Source: Methylocella sp. (GTDB taxonomy: Bacteria; Pseudomonadota; Alphaproteobacteria; Rhizobiales; Beijerinckiaceae). From it: a stretch of 64,000 bases of DNA. The notes beneath the pieces were generated by a model. That model saw nothing but the letters and a program-made list of their open reading frames with translations, had not been told where the DNA came from and did no database searches. Shown piece after piece: positions 1 through 10,184 of this stretch. The position numbers and the translations under genes were made by a program. Location: contig JBBCGG010000001.1 of the NCBI GenBank assembly GCA_037200525.1, positions 5,138,501-5,202,500 on the forward strand, read 5' to 3'. The stretch's first letter is position 1; each line of letters opens with the position of its first letter.

Positions 1-1977
1 GCGTTTCTGTCTGTCGCGATATTCGGCGATTTCACGCGCTCTGGCTTCGTTTTCCACGACGGCGACGCGATCGCCAGCTTCGGGCGAGCCCGAAAAGCCC
101 AGAACCTCGACCGGCGTCGAAGGGCCAGCCTCCTGCCTCGTCTCGCCCTGGTCGTTGAGCAAGGCGCGCACGCGGCCCCACTGCGAACCGCCGACGATGA
201 GGTCGCCGACCCGAAGCGTGCCGCGCTGCACGAGCACGGTGGCGACCGGGCCGCGGCCCTTGTCCAGCCGCGCCTCGATGACGGTGCCTTCGGCCGGGCG
301 ATCCGGATTGGCTTTGAGGTCGAGCAATTCGGCCTGCAAGGCGATCAGATCGAGCAGCTTGTCGAGATTGATGTTCTTCGTCGCCGAAACCTCGACCTCG
401 AGCGTTTCGCCGCCGAGCGATTCGACTTGAACCTCATATTGCAGCAATTCGTTGCGCACGCGCTCGGGCTTGGAGTCCGGCTTGTCGATCTTGTTGATCG
501 CGACGATGATCGGCACATGAGCGGCGCGGGCGTGGCTGATCGCCTCCGCCGTCTGCGGCATGACGCCGTCATCGGCCGCGACGACCAGCACGACGATATC
601 CGTGACCTTGGCGCCGCGCGCGCGCATCGCCGTGAAGGCTGCGTGGCCTGGCGTGTCGATGAAAGTAACCGGAACGCCATTCGCGGCGACGACCTGGTAT
701 GCGCCGATGTGTTGCGTGATGCCGCCGGCCTCGCCGGAGACGACATTGGCGTGGCGGATGGCGTCCAGCAGCGAGGTCTTGCCGTGATCGACGTGCCCCA
801 TAATGGTCACCACCGCGGGGCGGGTGACTGGGCGTCCGTCGGCGTCAGGCGTGTCGAACAGGCCTTCCTCGACGTCGGACTCTGCGACGCGCTTCACGGT
901 GTGGCCGAGTTCTTCGGCGATGAGCTGCGCCGTATCGGCGTCGATCACATCGGTGATCTTGGCCATCTGGCCCTGTTTCATCATGAGTTTGATCACGTCG
1001 ACGCCGCGTTCCGACATACGGTTGGCGAGCTCCTGAATCGTGATCGTCTCCGGCAGGATCACTTCACGCGCCAGCTTTTCCTTAGCTTCGCTGACGTGGC
1101 CTTTGAGGCGCTGGGTGCGGCGCCGGAAGGCGGCGATCGAGCGGGTGCGCTCATCTTCCTCGCCGGTAGCGCTGGCGACGGTCAGACGGCCGCGGGTCTT
1201 TTGTTCGGCGCCCTTGACCGGGCGGGCGATGATAACCTTCGTGGGCAAGCCCGGACGGCGAATGATGCGCTTGGCTTCCTCTTCCTCGACGGTCGCGGGA
1301 CGCGCGACGGCGGAGAGGCCGACCGGAGCCGGAGCTGCCGCCGCTGGGGCCGGGGAGGGCGCCGTGGGAGACGACGGCATGGGGGTCTTGCGGGCGGCGG
1401 AGGCGGCTGGCGCAGGCGCAGGTTCGCCGCCGGCCAGACGCCGCTTGGCTTCCGTTTCCGACCGGCGTTTTGATTCTGCTTCGAGAGCGCGGCGAGCGTC
1501 CTCCTCGCGTTTGCGAGCTTCGGCCGCAGCCCGCTCCTCGCGTTCGCGGTTTTCGCGCTCCTCGCGGGCTTTTGCTTCGATCTCGGCGCGCTTGCGGTCT
1601 TCGACCTCGCGCTCATGCGCCCCCGACAATGCGCGGGAGCGCGCCTCGCGCTCTTCTTCGGTCAAGGAGCGCAAGATGACGCCGGACGACGAACGCGGCG
1701 GAGGCCCCCCTTGCGGGCGCACGGGCTTCTGTTGCGGACGCGGCGGCTGCGGCGCAACGACGGGCGCCGGCGGCGCTTCCGGCGCGCCGGCCTCGCGCGC
1801 CTGACCCGGCTCGCCGGCGACGACGCGCCGCTTCACCTTCTCAACGACGACCGCTTTCGTGCGGCCATGCGAAAAGCTCTGGCGCACGATGCCAGCCTCG
1901 ACCGGACGCTTCAACGACAGCGTCTTGGTCGGAGCGACAGTCAGCGTATGATCACCGGGGTTCTTGGTTTCACTCAT
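1..1977 (-). CDS. infB: Translation initiation factor IF-2 (partial, 3' end missing)
   Basis: GTPase that brings fMet-tRNA to the 30S subunit and promotes subunit joining. The reading starts [18 protein letters not shown] and stays open to the window edge, giving about 659 residues; the C-terminal fMet-tRNA-binding part is off the window. The first ~330 residues are a long, charged Arg/Glu/Pro/Ala-rich linker typical of alphaproteobacterial IF-2. The G1 box GHVDHGKTS lies near residue 394 (about positions 780-805). It is the last gene of a leftward rimP-nusA-ylxR-infB operon. The family is certain; only the truncation limits the call. Confidence 0.97.
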   Translation of the reverse strand, partial: MSETKNPGDHTLTVAPTKTLSLKRPVEAGIVRQSFSHGRTKAVVVEKVKRRVVAGEPGQAREAGAPEAPPAPVVAPQPPRPQQKPVRPQGGPPPRSSSGVILRSLTEEEREARSRALSGAHEREVEDRKRAEIEAKAREERENREREERAAAEARKREEDARRALEAESKRRSETEAKRRLAGGEPAPAPAASAARKTPMPSSPTAPSPAPAAAAPAPVGLSAVARPATVEEEEAKRIIRRPGLPTKVIIARPVKGAEQKTRGRLTVASATGEEDERTRSIAAFRRRTQRLKGHVSEAKEKLAREVILPETITIQELANRMSERGVDVIKLMMKQGQMAKITDVIDADTAQLIAEELGHTVKRVAESDVEEGLFDTPDADGRPVTRPAVVTIMGHVDHGKTSLLDAIRHANVVSGEAGGITQHIGAYQVVAANGVPVTFIDTPGHAAFTAMRARGAKVTDIVVLVVAADDGVMPQTAEAISHARAAHVPIIVAINKIDKPDSKPERVRNELLQYEVQVESLGGETLEVEVSATKNINLDKLLDLIALQAELLDLKANPDRPAEGTVIEARLDKGRGPVATVLVQRGTLRVGDLIVGGSQWGRVRALLNDQGETRQEAGPSTPVEVLGFSGSPEAGDRVAVVENEARAREIAEYRDRQKR

Positions 1978-2149
1978 AAGTCTCGCGTTCCCGGGCTCGC
2001 GCCCCTTCTAAATTCAATGCGCCAGCCTCGCGACCGGCCTGGAGCATTTTCAAGCCGAGCGGCTCCCGCCTTGCGCCAGAAAATGCATAGCCAAAACCTA
2101 GCGCTCTTTCATGGCTCTTTGAGACATGAACCAGCTCTACACTCCAAAT

Positions 2150-2815
2150 TCAATCCGCTTCCGACTCAAACGGCAGATTCGGCGTCCCGGCTTCGGGTTG
2201 TTCCGCGCGGTACATCGCCAATTTGCGGCAACGTCCGATGAAAGCTTCGCTCGCCGAACCTGAGAGCAGAGCTGCATGTATCACATTAGCCCGCCCTAAC
2301 GCCAAATCCAATTGATCCGATCGAAACAGTTCTATGCGCGGCCGCGCCGCGGCGTCGCCAAAGCGTCGCCGCAAGCTTTGCCCGAGCTTGCGAACGCCGT
2401 CAGCGCCGCCATCGGAAGCATGGACGAGGCCGGCGACAGCGGCTCCCGCGATTGTTTCCTCAACCTTGCCGAACCCCGTCACTACCTGCCCCGCCTTATT
2501 GACGATCGACAAGGCCTGGAGACAATCCTGCATCAAAAGCGCTTCGATCTCCGCCGCCAACCCCTCCGACGCGACCACTTTCGCCTTAAATCCCCGCGCA
2601 AAAGCCTGACGTTTGACCGCCTCGGCGACTCGGCGACCGCTCGCCGTCACCCAAACGCCACGCCCGGGCAATTTCGCCCGGATGTCCGGGACGACGACGG
2701 CGCCCGGTCCAACGACAAAACGAATCATGTCCTGCGGCGAGCCTTTCGTCCGCGTGACGATGCAGGTTCGCTCCGGTCCGTTCTCCGCGTCAGTCGGCTC
2801 GGCCATCGCCAGCAT
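2150..2815 (-). CDS. YlxR/DUF448 RNA-binding protein with L7Ae-like C-terminus
   Basis: Nucleic-acid-binding protein of the YlxR (RnpM) family, normally encoded between nusA and infB, as here. The N-terminal ~80 residues carry the DUF448 signature CIVTRTKGSPQDMIRFV followed by KLPGRGVWV. The remaining half looks like the L7Ae-type domain found in alphaproteobacterial members. The ATG at 2815 was preferred over one 20 codons upstream because AAGGAG sits 5 bases before it and the family signature then begins a normal distance from the start. The protein is 221 aa. Its role in alphaproteobacteria is inferred from the family (RNase P or nucleoid-linked functions in Gram-positives). Confidence 0.88.
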   Translation of the reverse strand: MLAMAEPTDAENGPERTCIVTRTKGSPQDMIRFVVGPGAVVVPDIRAKLPGRGVWVTASGRRVAEAVKRQAFARGFKAKVVASEGLAAEIEALLMQDCLQALSIVNKAGQVVTGFGKVEETIAGAAVAGLVHASDGGADGVRKLGQSLRRRFGDAAARPRIELFRSDQLDLALGRANVIHAALLSGSASEAFIGRCRKLAMYRAEQPEAGTPNLPFESEAD

Positions 2816-2920
2816 AGATGCTCCTTGAGCGCGATTTTCGGAAAGCCCGGCCTTCCCAATAAAATCATGCGTCAAAACAAAGAGATGAAACGCATAACCG
2901 CTTCACCTTGAAACGATCGT

Positions 2921-4516
2921 CTAACTTCCGAGCTCGTGCTCGAGAGAATCTTCAGCCACCGGCTCGGGAACGGCGTCGATCCAGCCCGCATGCACGCGCG
3001 CGGTCATGATCATGGTCTCGGCCTCCTCGCGCGTAATCTCGAATCCGTCGAGGAAACCAGCATTTTTGATGGTCTCGCCATCCTTGCGCTCGCTCCAGCC
3101 GACAAGATCGTCCGTCGCGCAGCCGGCGAGATCCTCGACCGTTTTGACGTCGTTCTCGCCGAATTTGACGAGCATCGCGGTCGTGACGCCGGCGACCTGC
3201 TTCAGCTCATCCGACACCCCAAGCTCCAGCCGCCGAGCGTCCTGCTCGGCCTCGAGCTTGGCGAGATAATCATGCGCGCGCGCCTGAATCTCCGCGGCGG
3301 TGTCTTCGTCAAACCCCTCGATCGTCGCCAATTCCGCAGGCTCGACAAAAGCCAGCTCCTCGACCGAGCGGAACCCTTCCGAGGCGAGCAATTGACCAAC
3401 AACCTCGTCAACGTCGAGCGCATTCATGAATATATTGGTGCGTTCGACGAATTCTTTTTGACGGCGCTCGGATTCTTCAGCCTCGGTGAGAATATCGATG
3501 TCCCATCCGGTAAGCTGCGAGGCGAGCCGCACATTCTGGCCGCGCCGTCCAATCGCTAAAGATAATTGGTCATCGGGCACCACAACTTCAATACGCGCGG
3601 AATCCTCGTCCAGCACAACCTTGACGACTTCCGCCGGCTGCAGCGCATTGACGATGAATGTGGCGGCGTCCGGCGACCAGGGGATGATGTCAATCTTCTC
3701 GCCCTGCAATTCATTGACGACCGCCTGCACGCGAGAGCCTCGCATGCCGACGCAGGCGCCGACCGGATCGATCGAGGCGTCGCGCGAAATCACCGCGATT
3801 TTCGCGCGGGAGCCAGGGTCGCGCGCGACCGACTTCACCTCGATGACATTGTCGTAAATTTCCGGCACTTCCTGCTGGAACAGCTTGGCCATAAACTGCG
3901 GATGCGTGCGCGACAGGAAAATCTGCGGTCCGCGCTGTTCGCGGCGCACATCATAAACATAGGCCCGCGCGCGATCACCGGGGCGAAACATTTCGCGCGG
4001 GATCATCTCATCGCGCCGGATTGTCGCTTCGCCGCGGCCAAGGTCAATGATCACATTGCCATATTCGACCCGTTTGACGACGCCGTTGACGATATCGCCG
4101 ATCCGATCCTTGTATTCCTGATATTGCCGGTCGCGCTCCGCTTCGCGGACCTTCTGCACGATCACCTGTTTGGCCGACTGCGCGGCGATCCGCCCGAAAT
4201 CGAACGGCGGCAAGGTTTCAGCGATCCAATCGCCGACCTGCGCCGCAGGATTTTTCTTGCGCGCCTCGCTCACCGTGATGTGGATGGCGTCGTTTTCGAT
4301 CTGGTCGACGACGAGAAGCAGACGCGAAAACCGGATTTCCCCGGTTTTGGGATTGATCTCGGCGCGAACTTCCGTCTCCTGGCCATAGCGGGAGCGCGCC
4401 GCCTTCTGGATCGCGTCCTCCATGGAGGTCAGGACGATCTGCCGGTCGATCGACTTTTCCCGCGCGACGGCGTCGGCAATCTGCAGAAGTTCGAGCCTAT
4501 TGGCGCTGACGGCCAT
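2921..4516 (-). CDS. nusA: Transcription termination/antitermination factor NusA
   Basis: RNA polymerase-bound factor that controls pausing, intrinsic termination and antitermination. The 531-aa protein shows the expected order: N-terminal RNAP-binding domain (1-130), S1 domain (~135-200, [17 protein letters not shown]), two KH domains (~230-350, [14 protein letters not shown] and [15 protein letters not shown]), then C-terminal acidic helix-hairpin-helix repeats (~365-500). It starts [17 protein letters not shown] directly downstream of rimP (10-bp gap) and precedes ylxR and infB, the classical order. The acidic C-terminus is usual for Gram-negative NusA. Confidence 0.97.
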   Translation of the reverse strand: MAVSANRLELLQIADAVAREKSIDRQIVLTSMEDAIQKAARSRYGQETEVRAEINPKTGEIRFSRLLLVVDQIENDAIHITVSEARKKNPAAQVGDWIAETLPPFDFGRIAAQSAKQVIVQKVREAERDRQYQEYKDRIGDIVNGVVKRVEYGNVIIDLGRGEATIRRDEMIPREMFRPGDRARAYVYDVRREQRGPQIFLSRTHPQFMAKLFQQEVPEIYDNVIEVKSVARDPGSRAKIAVISRDASIDPVGACVGMRGSRVQAVVNELQGEKIDIIPWSPDAATFIVNALQPAEVVKVVLDEDSARIEVVVPDDQLSLAIGRRGQNVRLASQLTGWDIDILTEAEESERRQKEFVERTNIFMNALDVDEVVGQLLASEGFRSVEELAFVEPAELATIEGFDEDTAAEIQARAHDYLAKLEAEQDARRLELGVSDELKQVAGVTTAMLVKFGENDVKTVEDLAGCATDDLVGWSERKDGETIKNAGFLDGFEITREEAETMIMTARVHAGWIDAVPEPVAEDSLEHELGS

Positions 4517-4526
4517 TTTATCTCTC

Positions 4527-5369
4527 CTATTTCGATGACGGACGCGCCGGCAAAGGGCGCGTCCGACCCTGGCGCGCTGTGTCTTGCGGCTTGCCCGATT
4601 TGGTCTGCTTGAATTCCGATCTTATCCCGGCTGGCAACAGCGGTTTGGCCTTGGCCGCGTTGCGCAGGGCGAAACGGCCGGGACCACGCTGAGGTTGCGC
4701 CTCATCCGCATCCGGAGCGACGCCTGCGTCCGGTCCCTCCTCGTCGCCTTCGCCTTCCTCATCCTTCTCTTCGTCCAGCGTCGCCTTGGCCGCGCGCAAA
4801 GACCCACGGATCAGCGCATCGGTCAAAATGAGCCTCGCCTCGGCGATATCGCGTAGAATCAGCGCGATCTCGACAGCCTCATCCGGTCCGGCGTCGAGGC
4901 GCTCGAATTTTACGCAAGACTCGGCGCCCTCTCCCTCGACGGAGCCAATGAGGCCGCGAAACCGCTTGCGGCCATCGACGGCCGCACGCATTTCGATCCG
5001 CGCCTCCCGCCCAAGAGCGCGGGCAAAATCGGACGCTCGGACTAACGGCCGGTCGATCCCCGGCGAAGAAATCTCGAGGCGATAGGCTTGCTGCACCGGA
5101 TCCTCGACATCAAGGACAGGCGATAAGGCCGCGCTGACGATTTCGCAGTCATTGACGCTCATCGAGCCGTCGGGTCGCTCCGTCATGATCTGCACGGTCA
5201 TGCCGTCCTGCGCTGAAATCTTGACCCTGACCAGACGATAGCCAAGATCGGCCAGAACCGGCTGGACGACATGGGCGACCCGTGCGCCAACCCCGCTTTC
5301 CGCGACGAAACGCGCTTCGTCGAGCAATATCCGCGACTCTTCTGCTGAGATCGTGCTGTCGTGATCCAA
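4527..5369 (-). CDS. rimP: Ribosome maturation factor RimP
   Basis: Factor for 30S subunit maturation. The core is recognised from [21 protein letters not shown] and the later segment [12 protein letters not shown]. The reading frame is open up to 5507 (a TTG), but the extra ~45 codons run through a terminator-like hairpin, so they are probably leader. No ATG is available: TTG codons at 5369 or about 16 codons further in are the best starts, and the exact start is unsure. After the normal RimP fold the protein has an unusual ~90-residue tail, first Glu/Asp-rich ([15 protein letters not shown]) then basic and Pro/Arg-rich, as in several Hyphomicrobiales. First gene of the rimP-nusA-ylxR-infB operon. 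Confidence 0.85.
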   Translation of the reverse strand: MDHDSTISAEESRILLDEARFVAESGVGARVAHVVQPVLADLGYRLVRVKISAQDGMTVQIMTERPDGSMSVNDCEIVSAALSPVLDVEDPVQQAYRLEISSPGIDRPLVRASDFARALGREARIEMRAAVDGRKRFRGLIGSVEGEGAESCVKFERLDAGPDEAVEIALILRDIAEARLILTDALIRGSLRAAKATLDEEKDEEGEGDEEGPDAGVAPDADEAQPQRGPGRFALRNAAKAKPLLPAGIRSEFKQTKSGKPQDTARQGRTRPLPARPSSK

Positions 5370-5448
5370 CCGAGACTGATTCCAATCCTGTCGATATAGC
5401 CGGTTTCCCAGCGTTAAGAGCGACCCTGAACCGCAGATCGACGGCAAT

Positions 5449-5478
5449 AAAAAAGAGCGGGTCCGGATGGGCCCACTC
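5449..5478 (-). terminator. Terminator-like hairpin in the rimP leader (possible attenuator)
   Basis: Read on the minus strand, a 10-bp GC-rich stem (arms 5469-5478 and 5455-5464, one mismatch and one G-U pair, 4-base loop) is followed directly by six T residues (5449-5454). This is the form of an intrinsic terminator, placed ~80 bp before the likely rimP start. It could end an upstream transcript or attenuate the operon, which encodes the termination factor NusA itself. Confidence 0.6.
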
Positions 5479-5589
5479 TCAATAAGGCGATTATGCGAAT
5501 AAGACAATCGCTATGAGAAAGATGAATATTCGCAATATAGTCAATTCGCGCCGCCTGCGCAAGCGGCATGTCCGAAAGGATGGCTACAG

Positions 5590-5630
5590 CATGATCGCGA
5601 AAAGTCGCAGCTTTCGGATCAGCTCATGCG
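5590..5630. repeat. Dispersed hairpin repeat copy in the rimP/alpha-E intergenic gap
   Basis: The gap 5508-5720 holds no gene. It contains GCATGATCGCGAAAAGT, then CTTTCGGATCAG, an inverted-repeat unit closely resembling the paired 36-bp elements at 45548-45638 and a weaker unit near 11103-11137. It looks like a small intergenic repeat family of this genome. Confidence 0.45.
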
Positions 5631-5720
5631 TCGAAACAAATCGATAATAGGGCCGTCGGTTCAGGGCTGAAGCTGACGAAGGTTCGACGAGCATTTGCGC
5701 GTCTTCATCGATGGATCAAG

Positions 5721-6728
5721 TCAAGCGCTTCCAATCAAGGATTTGGGGGCGGCCATCGGGGCCGAGGCGCTGTCATACACAAGGTATTGCTCCGTGATCG
5801 TCTGGCCCAAACGATCATTGTCGCGCACGAAGGCCGTGATGAATTCGTGCAGCCCCATCTTGAAAATCTCATTGGTCGTGGCCTCTTCCAGCCGGTGCAT
5901 CACATTATGCGCCTGGCGTTGCGCGGGACCCGTGCGGCCATAGGCCCGCCCGATGGCGTCGAGAAAGCGGACGATATTGTCGTAACAGGCGATCAGCGAA
6001 CTCGGCATTTCGAGTTTCAAAATGAGGAGATCGGCAATCAGCCAGGGCTTGACGTTTTCCCGATAGACCCAGTGATAGGCGGTGAGCGCAGAGACGGCGC
6101 GTAGAATCGCGGTCCATTGAAAATAGTCGAGCGAGCCGCCGACCGCTTCGTTCTCCGGTAACAGCACATGATATTTCACGTCGAGGATGCGCGCGGTGTT
6201 ATCCGCCCGCTCGATGTAAAGTCCAAGGCGCGAAAACCAGAAGGCGTCATTCCGCAACATGGTGCGGTGGGAGCAGCCATCGTAATCAAGCGAGGTTTTC
6301 TTCACAAATTCGAGGAATTTCGATAGCTCGCGACGATCGTAGCCGCGGGATCTGTTGTCCGCTTCGAAGCGCTTGAGTTCGATCCAGGCGCTGTTGATCG
6401 CATCCCACATTTCAACTGTCAGCGCCGTTCGCACCGCCCGCGCATTAGCGCGGGCCAATTCGATGCAATTGCGGATTGACGACGGATTGTCGGCGGCGAA
6501 GGTGAGATATTCGACGACGCTCGCCTCTTCGGCGGCGCCACGGGTCTCGTGGAATCCCGCAGCAGCCCCCGATGATTCGAGCGCGCTCTCCCATTCGGTG
6601 CCGGTCCCGGAATAATTCGTCGGCAATGCCGCAAGACGTTGCGTCGCCTCGACGATTCGGGCGAGGAAATCGGCGCGTTCGACATAGCGGGCGAGCCAGT
6701 ACAGATTGTCAGCGGTGCGAGAAAGCAT
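5721..6728 (-). CDS. Alpha-E domain protein (DUF403)
   Basis: All-helical alpha-E (DUF403) protein, 335 aa, beginning MLSRTADNLYWLARYVERAD, the characteristic family start; this sets the start at 6728 rather than at 6836. Alpha-E proteins occur with circularly permuted ATP-grasp ligases in predicted peptide-modifying or amidoligase modules. Here the gene follows the ATP-grasp gene on the same strand (104-bp gap). The usual third partner, a transglutaminase-like protease, is not seen next to it. The biochemical role is not established; calling the pair a ligase module is inference from family context. Confidence 0.85.
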   Translation of the reverse strand: MLSRTADNLYWLARYVERADFLARIVEATQRLAALPTNYSGTGTEWESALESSGAAAGFHETRGAAEEASVVEYLTFAADNPSSIRNCIELARANARAVRTALTVEMWDAINSAWIELKRFEADNRSRGYDRRELSKFLEFVKKTSLDYDGCSHRTMLRNDAFWFSRLGLYIERADNTARILDVKYHVLLPENEAVGGSLDYFQWTAILRAVSALTAYHWVYRENVKPWLIADLLILKLEMPSSLIACYDNIVRFLDAIGRAYGRTGPAQRQAHNVMHRLEEATTNEIFKMGLHEFITAFVRDNDRLGQTITEQYLVYDSASAPMAAPKSLIGSA

Positions 6729-6832
6729 TCTCTGCTTCTTCTGATGCGCCCTCGGGCCAATTATCAACAGCTTCGCCAAGAGGGGGGCGCGAGCCGTTGT
6801 TCGCAATGACGGGGCAAAACTCTCCCGTAAAA

Positions 6833-8392
6833 TCAATAGGTTTTGACGGCGCTTCGATAATTGTGCTGGCTTTGGTTTTGCCGCTGAAAAAGCGCTGATT
6901 CCTCAAAAATCGAATCGTCGACAATCCAGGTATCCTTGGTGCCGCCACCCTGGCTAGAATTGACGACAAGCGAGTTTTCGATCAAGGCGACCCGCGTGAG
7001 ACCACCCGGCATGACGCGAACGCCATTCGCTCCCGTCAAGACAAAGGGCCGCAAATCAACATGCCGCGGCGCGACGCCGGCCTCGAAAAAGGTCGGAGTG
7101 GTCGAAAGGGCGAGCGTTGGCTGAGCAATGAAATTGCTCGGATCTTTGGCGAGCTTGGCGGCGAAAAGCTCGCGCGCCGCCTTCGTCGCATGGGGCCCAA
7201 CGAGCATGCCATAGCCGCCCGACCCGTTGACTTCCTTGACCACCAGATCGGCGAGATTGGCGAGGACATAGCGTAGAGCCTCCGGCTCGCGGCAACGCCA
7301 TGTCGGGACGTTTTTCAAAAGCGCCTTCTCGCCGAGGTAGAAATCGATGATTTCCGGCATGTAGGTGTAGATCGCTTTATCGTCCCCAACGCCCGTGCCC
7401 ACCGCATTGGCGAGGGTCACATTGCCGGCCCGATAGGCCCGCATCAGTCCGGCGACGCCAAGGACGGAATCGGCTCTGAACGCCTCGGGATCAAGAAACT
7501 GATCGTCGATGCGGCGATAGAGCACGTCGATCTGCTTCGCCCCTTCGGTCGTGCGCATATAAACTTTATCGTCCGCGACGAAGAGATCGCGGCCTTCGAC
7601 AAGTTCGACGCCGAGCTTATCGGCGAGGAACGAATGTTCGTAATAGGCGGAATTGAAGCGGCCAGGCGTCAAAAGCGCGATGGTCCGCTCCCCTTTTGCG
7701 GCGTCCGGCGCGACGGAGCGCAGCGCGGCGAGAAGCGCATCGGGGTAATTCTCAACCGGGGCGACCCGATGCTCGGCGAAAAGATCCGGCATGAGCCGCA
7801 TCATCACTTCGCGATTCTCCAGCATGTAGGAGACGCCTGATGGCGTGCGCACATTGTCCTCAAGGACGTAGAAATCGTCCTCGCCAGTGCGTACGACGTC
7901 AATTCCGGCAATCTGCACGTAAATATTATGCGGGACCGGATGCCCCACCATTTCGGGCCGGAACTCCGCGTTGCCCAAAACAAGTTCGGCTGGAATCCGG
8001 CCGGCTTTGATGATCTCCTGACCGCCGTAAACGTCAGCCAGAAACAGATTGATGGCGTTGACCCGCTGCACGAGGCCGGCCTCGAGGCGAGCCCATTCCG
8101 ACCGCAGCATAACGCGCGGAATAATGTCGAAAGGGATCAAACGCTCGCCAGCGTCTTTTTCGCCATAGACCGCGAAGGTGATGCCCATGCGGCGAAACAG
8201 CAGTTCCGCCTGGGCGCTGCGCGAGGCGAGATGGTCGCTCGGCGTCGTCGCAAGCCACCGGGCGATTTTGCCGTAGACGCGGCGGATCTCTCCGTCCGCC
8301 AAAGTCATTTCGTCGAAACAGCGCCCGTCTCCCAATCGCTTTCGCTCCTTGTTGAGAATCATCCGGCTCGCGGACCGCGCCAAAGACAGCAA
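6833..8392 (-). CDS. Circularly permuted ATP-grasp protein (CP_ATPgrasp type)
   Basis: 519-aa protein of the circularly permuted ATP-grasp family (old names DUF404/DUF407), predicted to form amide or peptide bonds using ATP. Recognisable stretches include FDEMTLADGEIRRVYGKI near the start, YVLEDNVRTPSGVSYM in the middle, and VVKEVNGSGGYGMLVGP and NSSQGGGTKDTWI near the end. The start is uncertain: typical members begin close to FDEM, so the first ~25 residues may not be translated. It is followed by the alpha-E gene, its usual partner. The substrate is unknown. Confidence 0.85.
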   Translation of the reverse strand: MLSLARSASRMILNKERKRLGDGRCFDEMTLADGEIRRVYGKIARWLATTPSDHLASRSAQAELLFRRMGITFAVYGEKDAGERLIPFDIIPRVMLRSEWARLEAGLVQRVNAINLFLADVYGGQEIIKAGRIPAELVLGNAEFRPEMVGHPVPHNIYVQIAGIDVVRTGEDDFYVLEDNVRTPSGVSYMLENREVMMRLMPDLFAEHRVAPVENYPDALLAALRSVAPDAAKGERTIALLTPGRFNSAYYEHSFLADKLGVELVEGRDLFVADDKVYMRTTEGAKQIDVLYRRIDDQFLDPEAFRADSVLGVAGLMRAYRAGNVTLANAVGTGVGDDKAIYTYMPEIIDFYLGEKALLKNVPTWRCREPEALRYVLANLADLVVKEVNGSGGYGMLVGPHATKAARELFAAKLAKDPSNFIAQPTLALSTTPTFFEAGVAPRHVDLRPFVLTGANGVRVMPGGLTRVALIENSLVVNSSQGGGTKDTWIVDDSIFEESALFQRQNQSQHNYRSAVKTY

Positions 8393-9012
8393 AGCATTTT
8401 GCGTACCAAAGGCCGTCGTTGGAGCATGATTGCTTCAACCGAAGCGATCGCACTCCCTATCTCTTTGTTTCAATGTCCAATTTTTATCGAAAATCCGCAA
8501 TTTCGCTGCACCGCGGTTCGCAGCGCTGATGACCACATATCTCCAATCATTCCTAATCCTTTTCCGTCATGGAAGGAATTCAAAAACCCGCCGCCCCAAT
8601 CGACCTGAAGCTAGGGCGCTTTTCGGCGATAATGCTGGGCTTAAGCCTCGCGCAACCGCAAATTTTCAATGGAAACGCACAAAATTCCGTTGCCGGCGAC
8701 CGCTGGATGCTGCTTCGTCCGCTGCTTACGACTTGAGCACTTCGCTGGATTTTGAAGCGCAGCTCCATAAAGACCGAAAAATCTCGCGGCCATTTTTTGC
8801 CCCGCTTAGTCAAATCGCCAGGCGTTTCAAAAAAAGCGCGCTTCCAGGACGCAGTCGCTTGGCGGGGCCCGTGCTGCGCGCAGATCGTTCGCAGCCACAT
8901 TAAAGCTCGCATTTGCGGCGAAATGTTTCTTTTCCGCATCGACTTTGTTTTGTTATTATTTAGAGCAATATCTTATCGTTTTCGTCTCTGACGCTGGGCT
9001 GAACGTGCTGGT
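8393..9012. other. 620-bp gap with no supported gene
   Basis: Lies between the divergent ATP-grasp and coiled-coil genes, so it should hold both promoters. Open frames here (for example 8580-8939 on the minus strand) have no recognisable family features. A partial inverted repeat lies at 8422-8450. Nothing else is supported. Confidence 0.5.
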
Positions 9013-10119
9013 TTGATCGAACAGGCGATGATATTCGCGCTCGGATTTATGATCGCAGGGCTGATCGCTCTCGTGATCGCCCCGGCGTTTTGGCATCGCG
9101 CCCTCCGGCTGTCGACGCGCCGGCTCGAAATGCTGGTCCCCTTGTCGACGCGCGAAATTCTGGCGGAGCGTGACCTCCTCCGCGCGGAATTCGCCATCGA
9201 TCGGCGGCGCTTTGAACAAAAAGAAGCCTCCCTCAATCGGCTCCGCGCCGCCGACATGGCTGAACTTGGCCGCCGGACGGCTGCGGTTGTTGGAAAAGAC
9301 GACGAATTAATCGAGCTCAGCCGCCGCCACGCCGAACAAGGCGCGGCTTTGTCCGCGTCCGAGCGCGCTCTGGCGGATGCGGCCGGGCAGCTCGCCGCAA
9401 CCTCGAGCGCGCTTTATGGGCAGATCGGTCTCGTCGAACGGAAAGACGCCGACCTTCAGCGGTTGCGAGACAGTCTCGCAGCCCTGCAGACCCACGCCAA
9501 TATGCAAAGCATAAGCCTGACTGCTTTTGAGGAGCAGGTCGCGCAGCAAAAAGGAAAGCTTGCGCGCGAGGCGGACGAAATCGCGCGGTTGCGGCTTGAG
9601 CTTTCATCGCTTGGCCTCGAACGCGACGCTGATGTTGCAACCCTTAAAGCCACGGCGATGAGGCTTGCCGATCGAGAAGAAGCCCTCAAAGGCGCCGAAA
9701 TGCGAGAGGTCGAATTACTCCGGCGGCGCAAGCGACTCATCGAGACCTCGCGCGCCATCGAACGCCGGATGGTTGAAAAAACCGACCGCCTCCGTGCGGA
9801 AAAAGCCGCGGCCCAAAAGGAACTCGACGCGGCGCGAACGGATGCTGAGAGCCTCGCGCGGGAAATGACCGGATTGCGGCGCCTCAACGCCATGCGAGAC
9901 GCAACGCCGCTCTCGGCCGAACGTGAAGAAAACGCGATTTTACGTCAGAACATCAATGAGATCGGGGCCGCGATCATTCGCATGGCGAAAGGCAGCGCAG
10001 GCCTCGCGTTGGAGCCCGCCGCCGCCCATCAAGACGGCCGCGACAAACCAACCGATGCCAAGCCCGCTGCGCGCGCCGGGGAGAAACGCACGCCGCCAGC
10101 GCGCCCGACGCGCGCATGA
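9013..10119 (+). CDS. Membrane-anchored coiled-coil protein of unknown function
   Basis: 368-aa protein with one N-terminal membrane segment (~residues 6-25, MIFALGFMIAGLIALVIAP), then about 270 residues of charged heptad-like sequence typical of long coiled coils (for example AERDLLRAEFAIDRRRFEQ) and a short Pro/Ala/Lys tail. The start is a TTG at 9013 or the ATG at 9028, five codons later. Proteins of this form are common hypothetical proteins in Hyphomicrobiales. It is probably an inner-membrane structural or scaffold protein facing the cytoplasm. No catalytic motif is seen, and the neighbours give no functional clue. Confidence 0.7.
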   Translation: MIEQAMIFALGFMIAGLIALVIAPAFWHRALRLSTRRLEMLVPLSTREILAERDLLRAEFAIDRRRFEQKEASLNRLRAADMAELGRRTAAVVGKDDELIELSRRHAEQGAALSASERALADAAGQLAATSSALYGQIGLVERKDADLQRLRDSLAALQTHANMQSISLTAFEEQVAQQKGKLAREADEIARLRLELSSLGLERDADVATLKATAMRLADREEALKGAEMREVELLRRRKRLIETSRAIERRMVEKTDRLRAEKAAAQKELDAARTDAESLAREMTGLRRLNAMRDATPLSAEREENAILRQNINEIGAAIIRMAKGSAGLALEPAAAHQDGRDKPTDAKPAARAGEKRTPPARPTRA

Positions 10120-10184
10120 TTCTTGGATGTCGTAGAGTTCCGGCGATCAAGAGTAGTTAAAGGCGCAGGCCTCGCCCGATCCTT

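Noticed and set aside
427-1473. 348-codon plus-strand frame opposite infB
   Set aside because: Antisense shadow; low-complexity Arg/Gly ends, no recognisable motif.
3566-4612. 348-codon plus-strand frame opposite nusA/rimP
   Set aside because: Antisense shadow of strongly matched genes.
8580-8939. 119-codon minus-strand frame in the 8.4-9.0 kb gap
   Set aside because: No ribosome-binding site or protein-like pattern; probably random.
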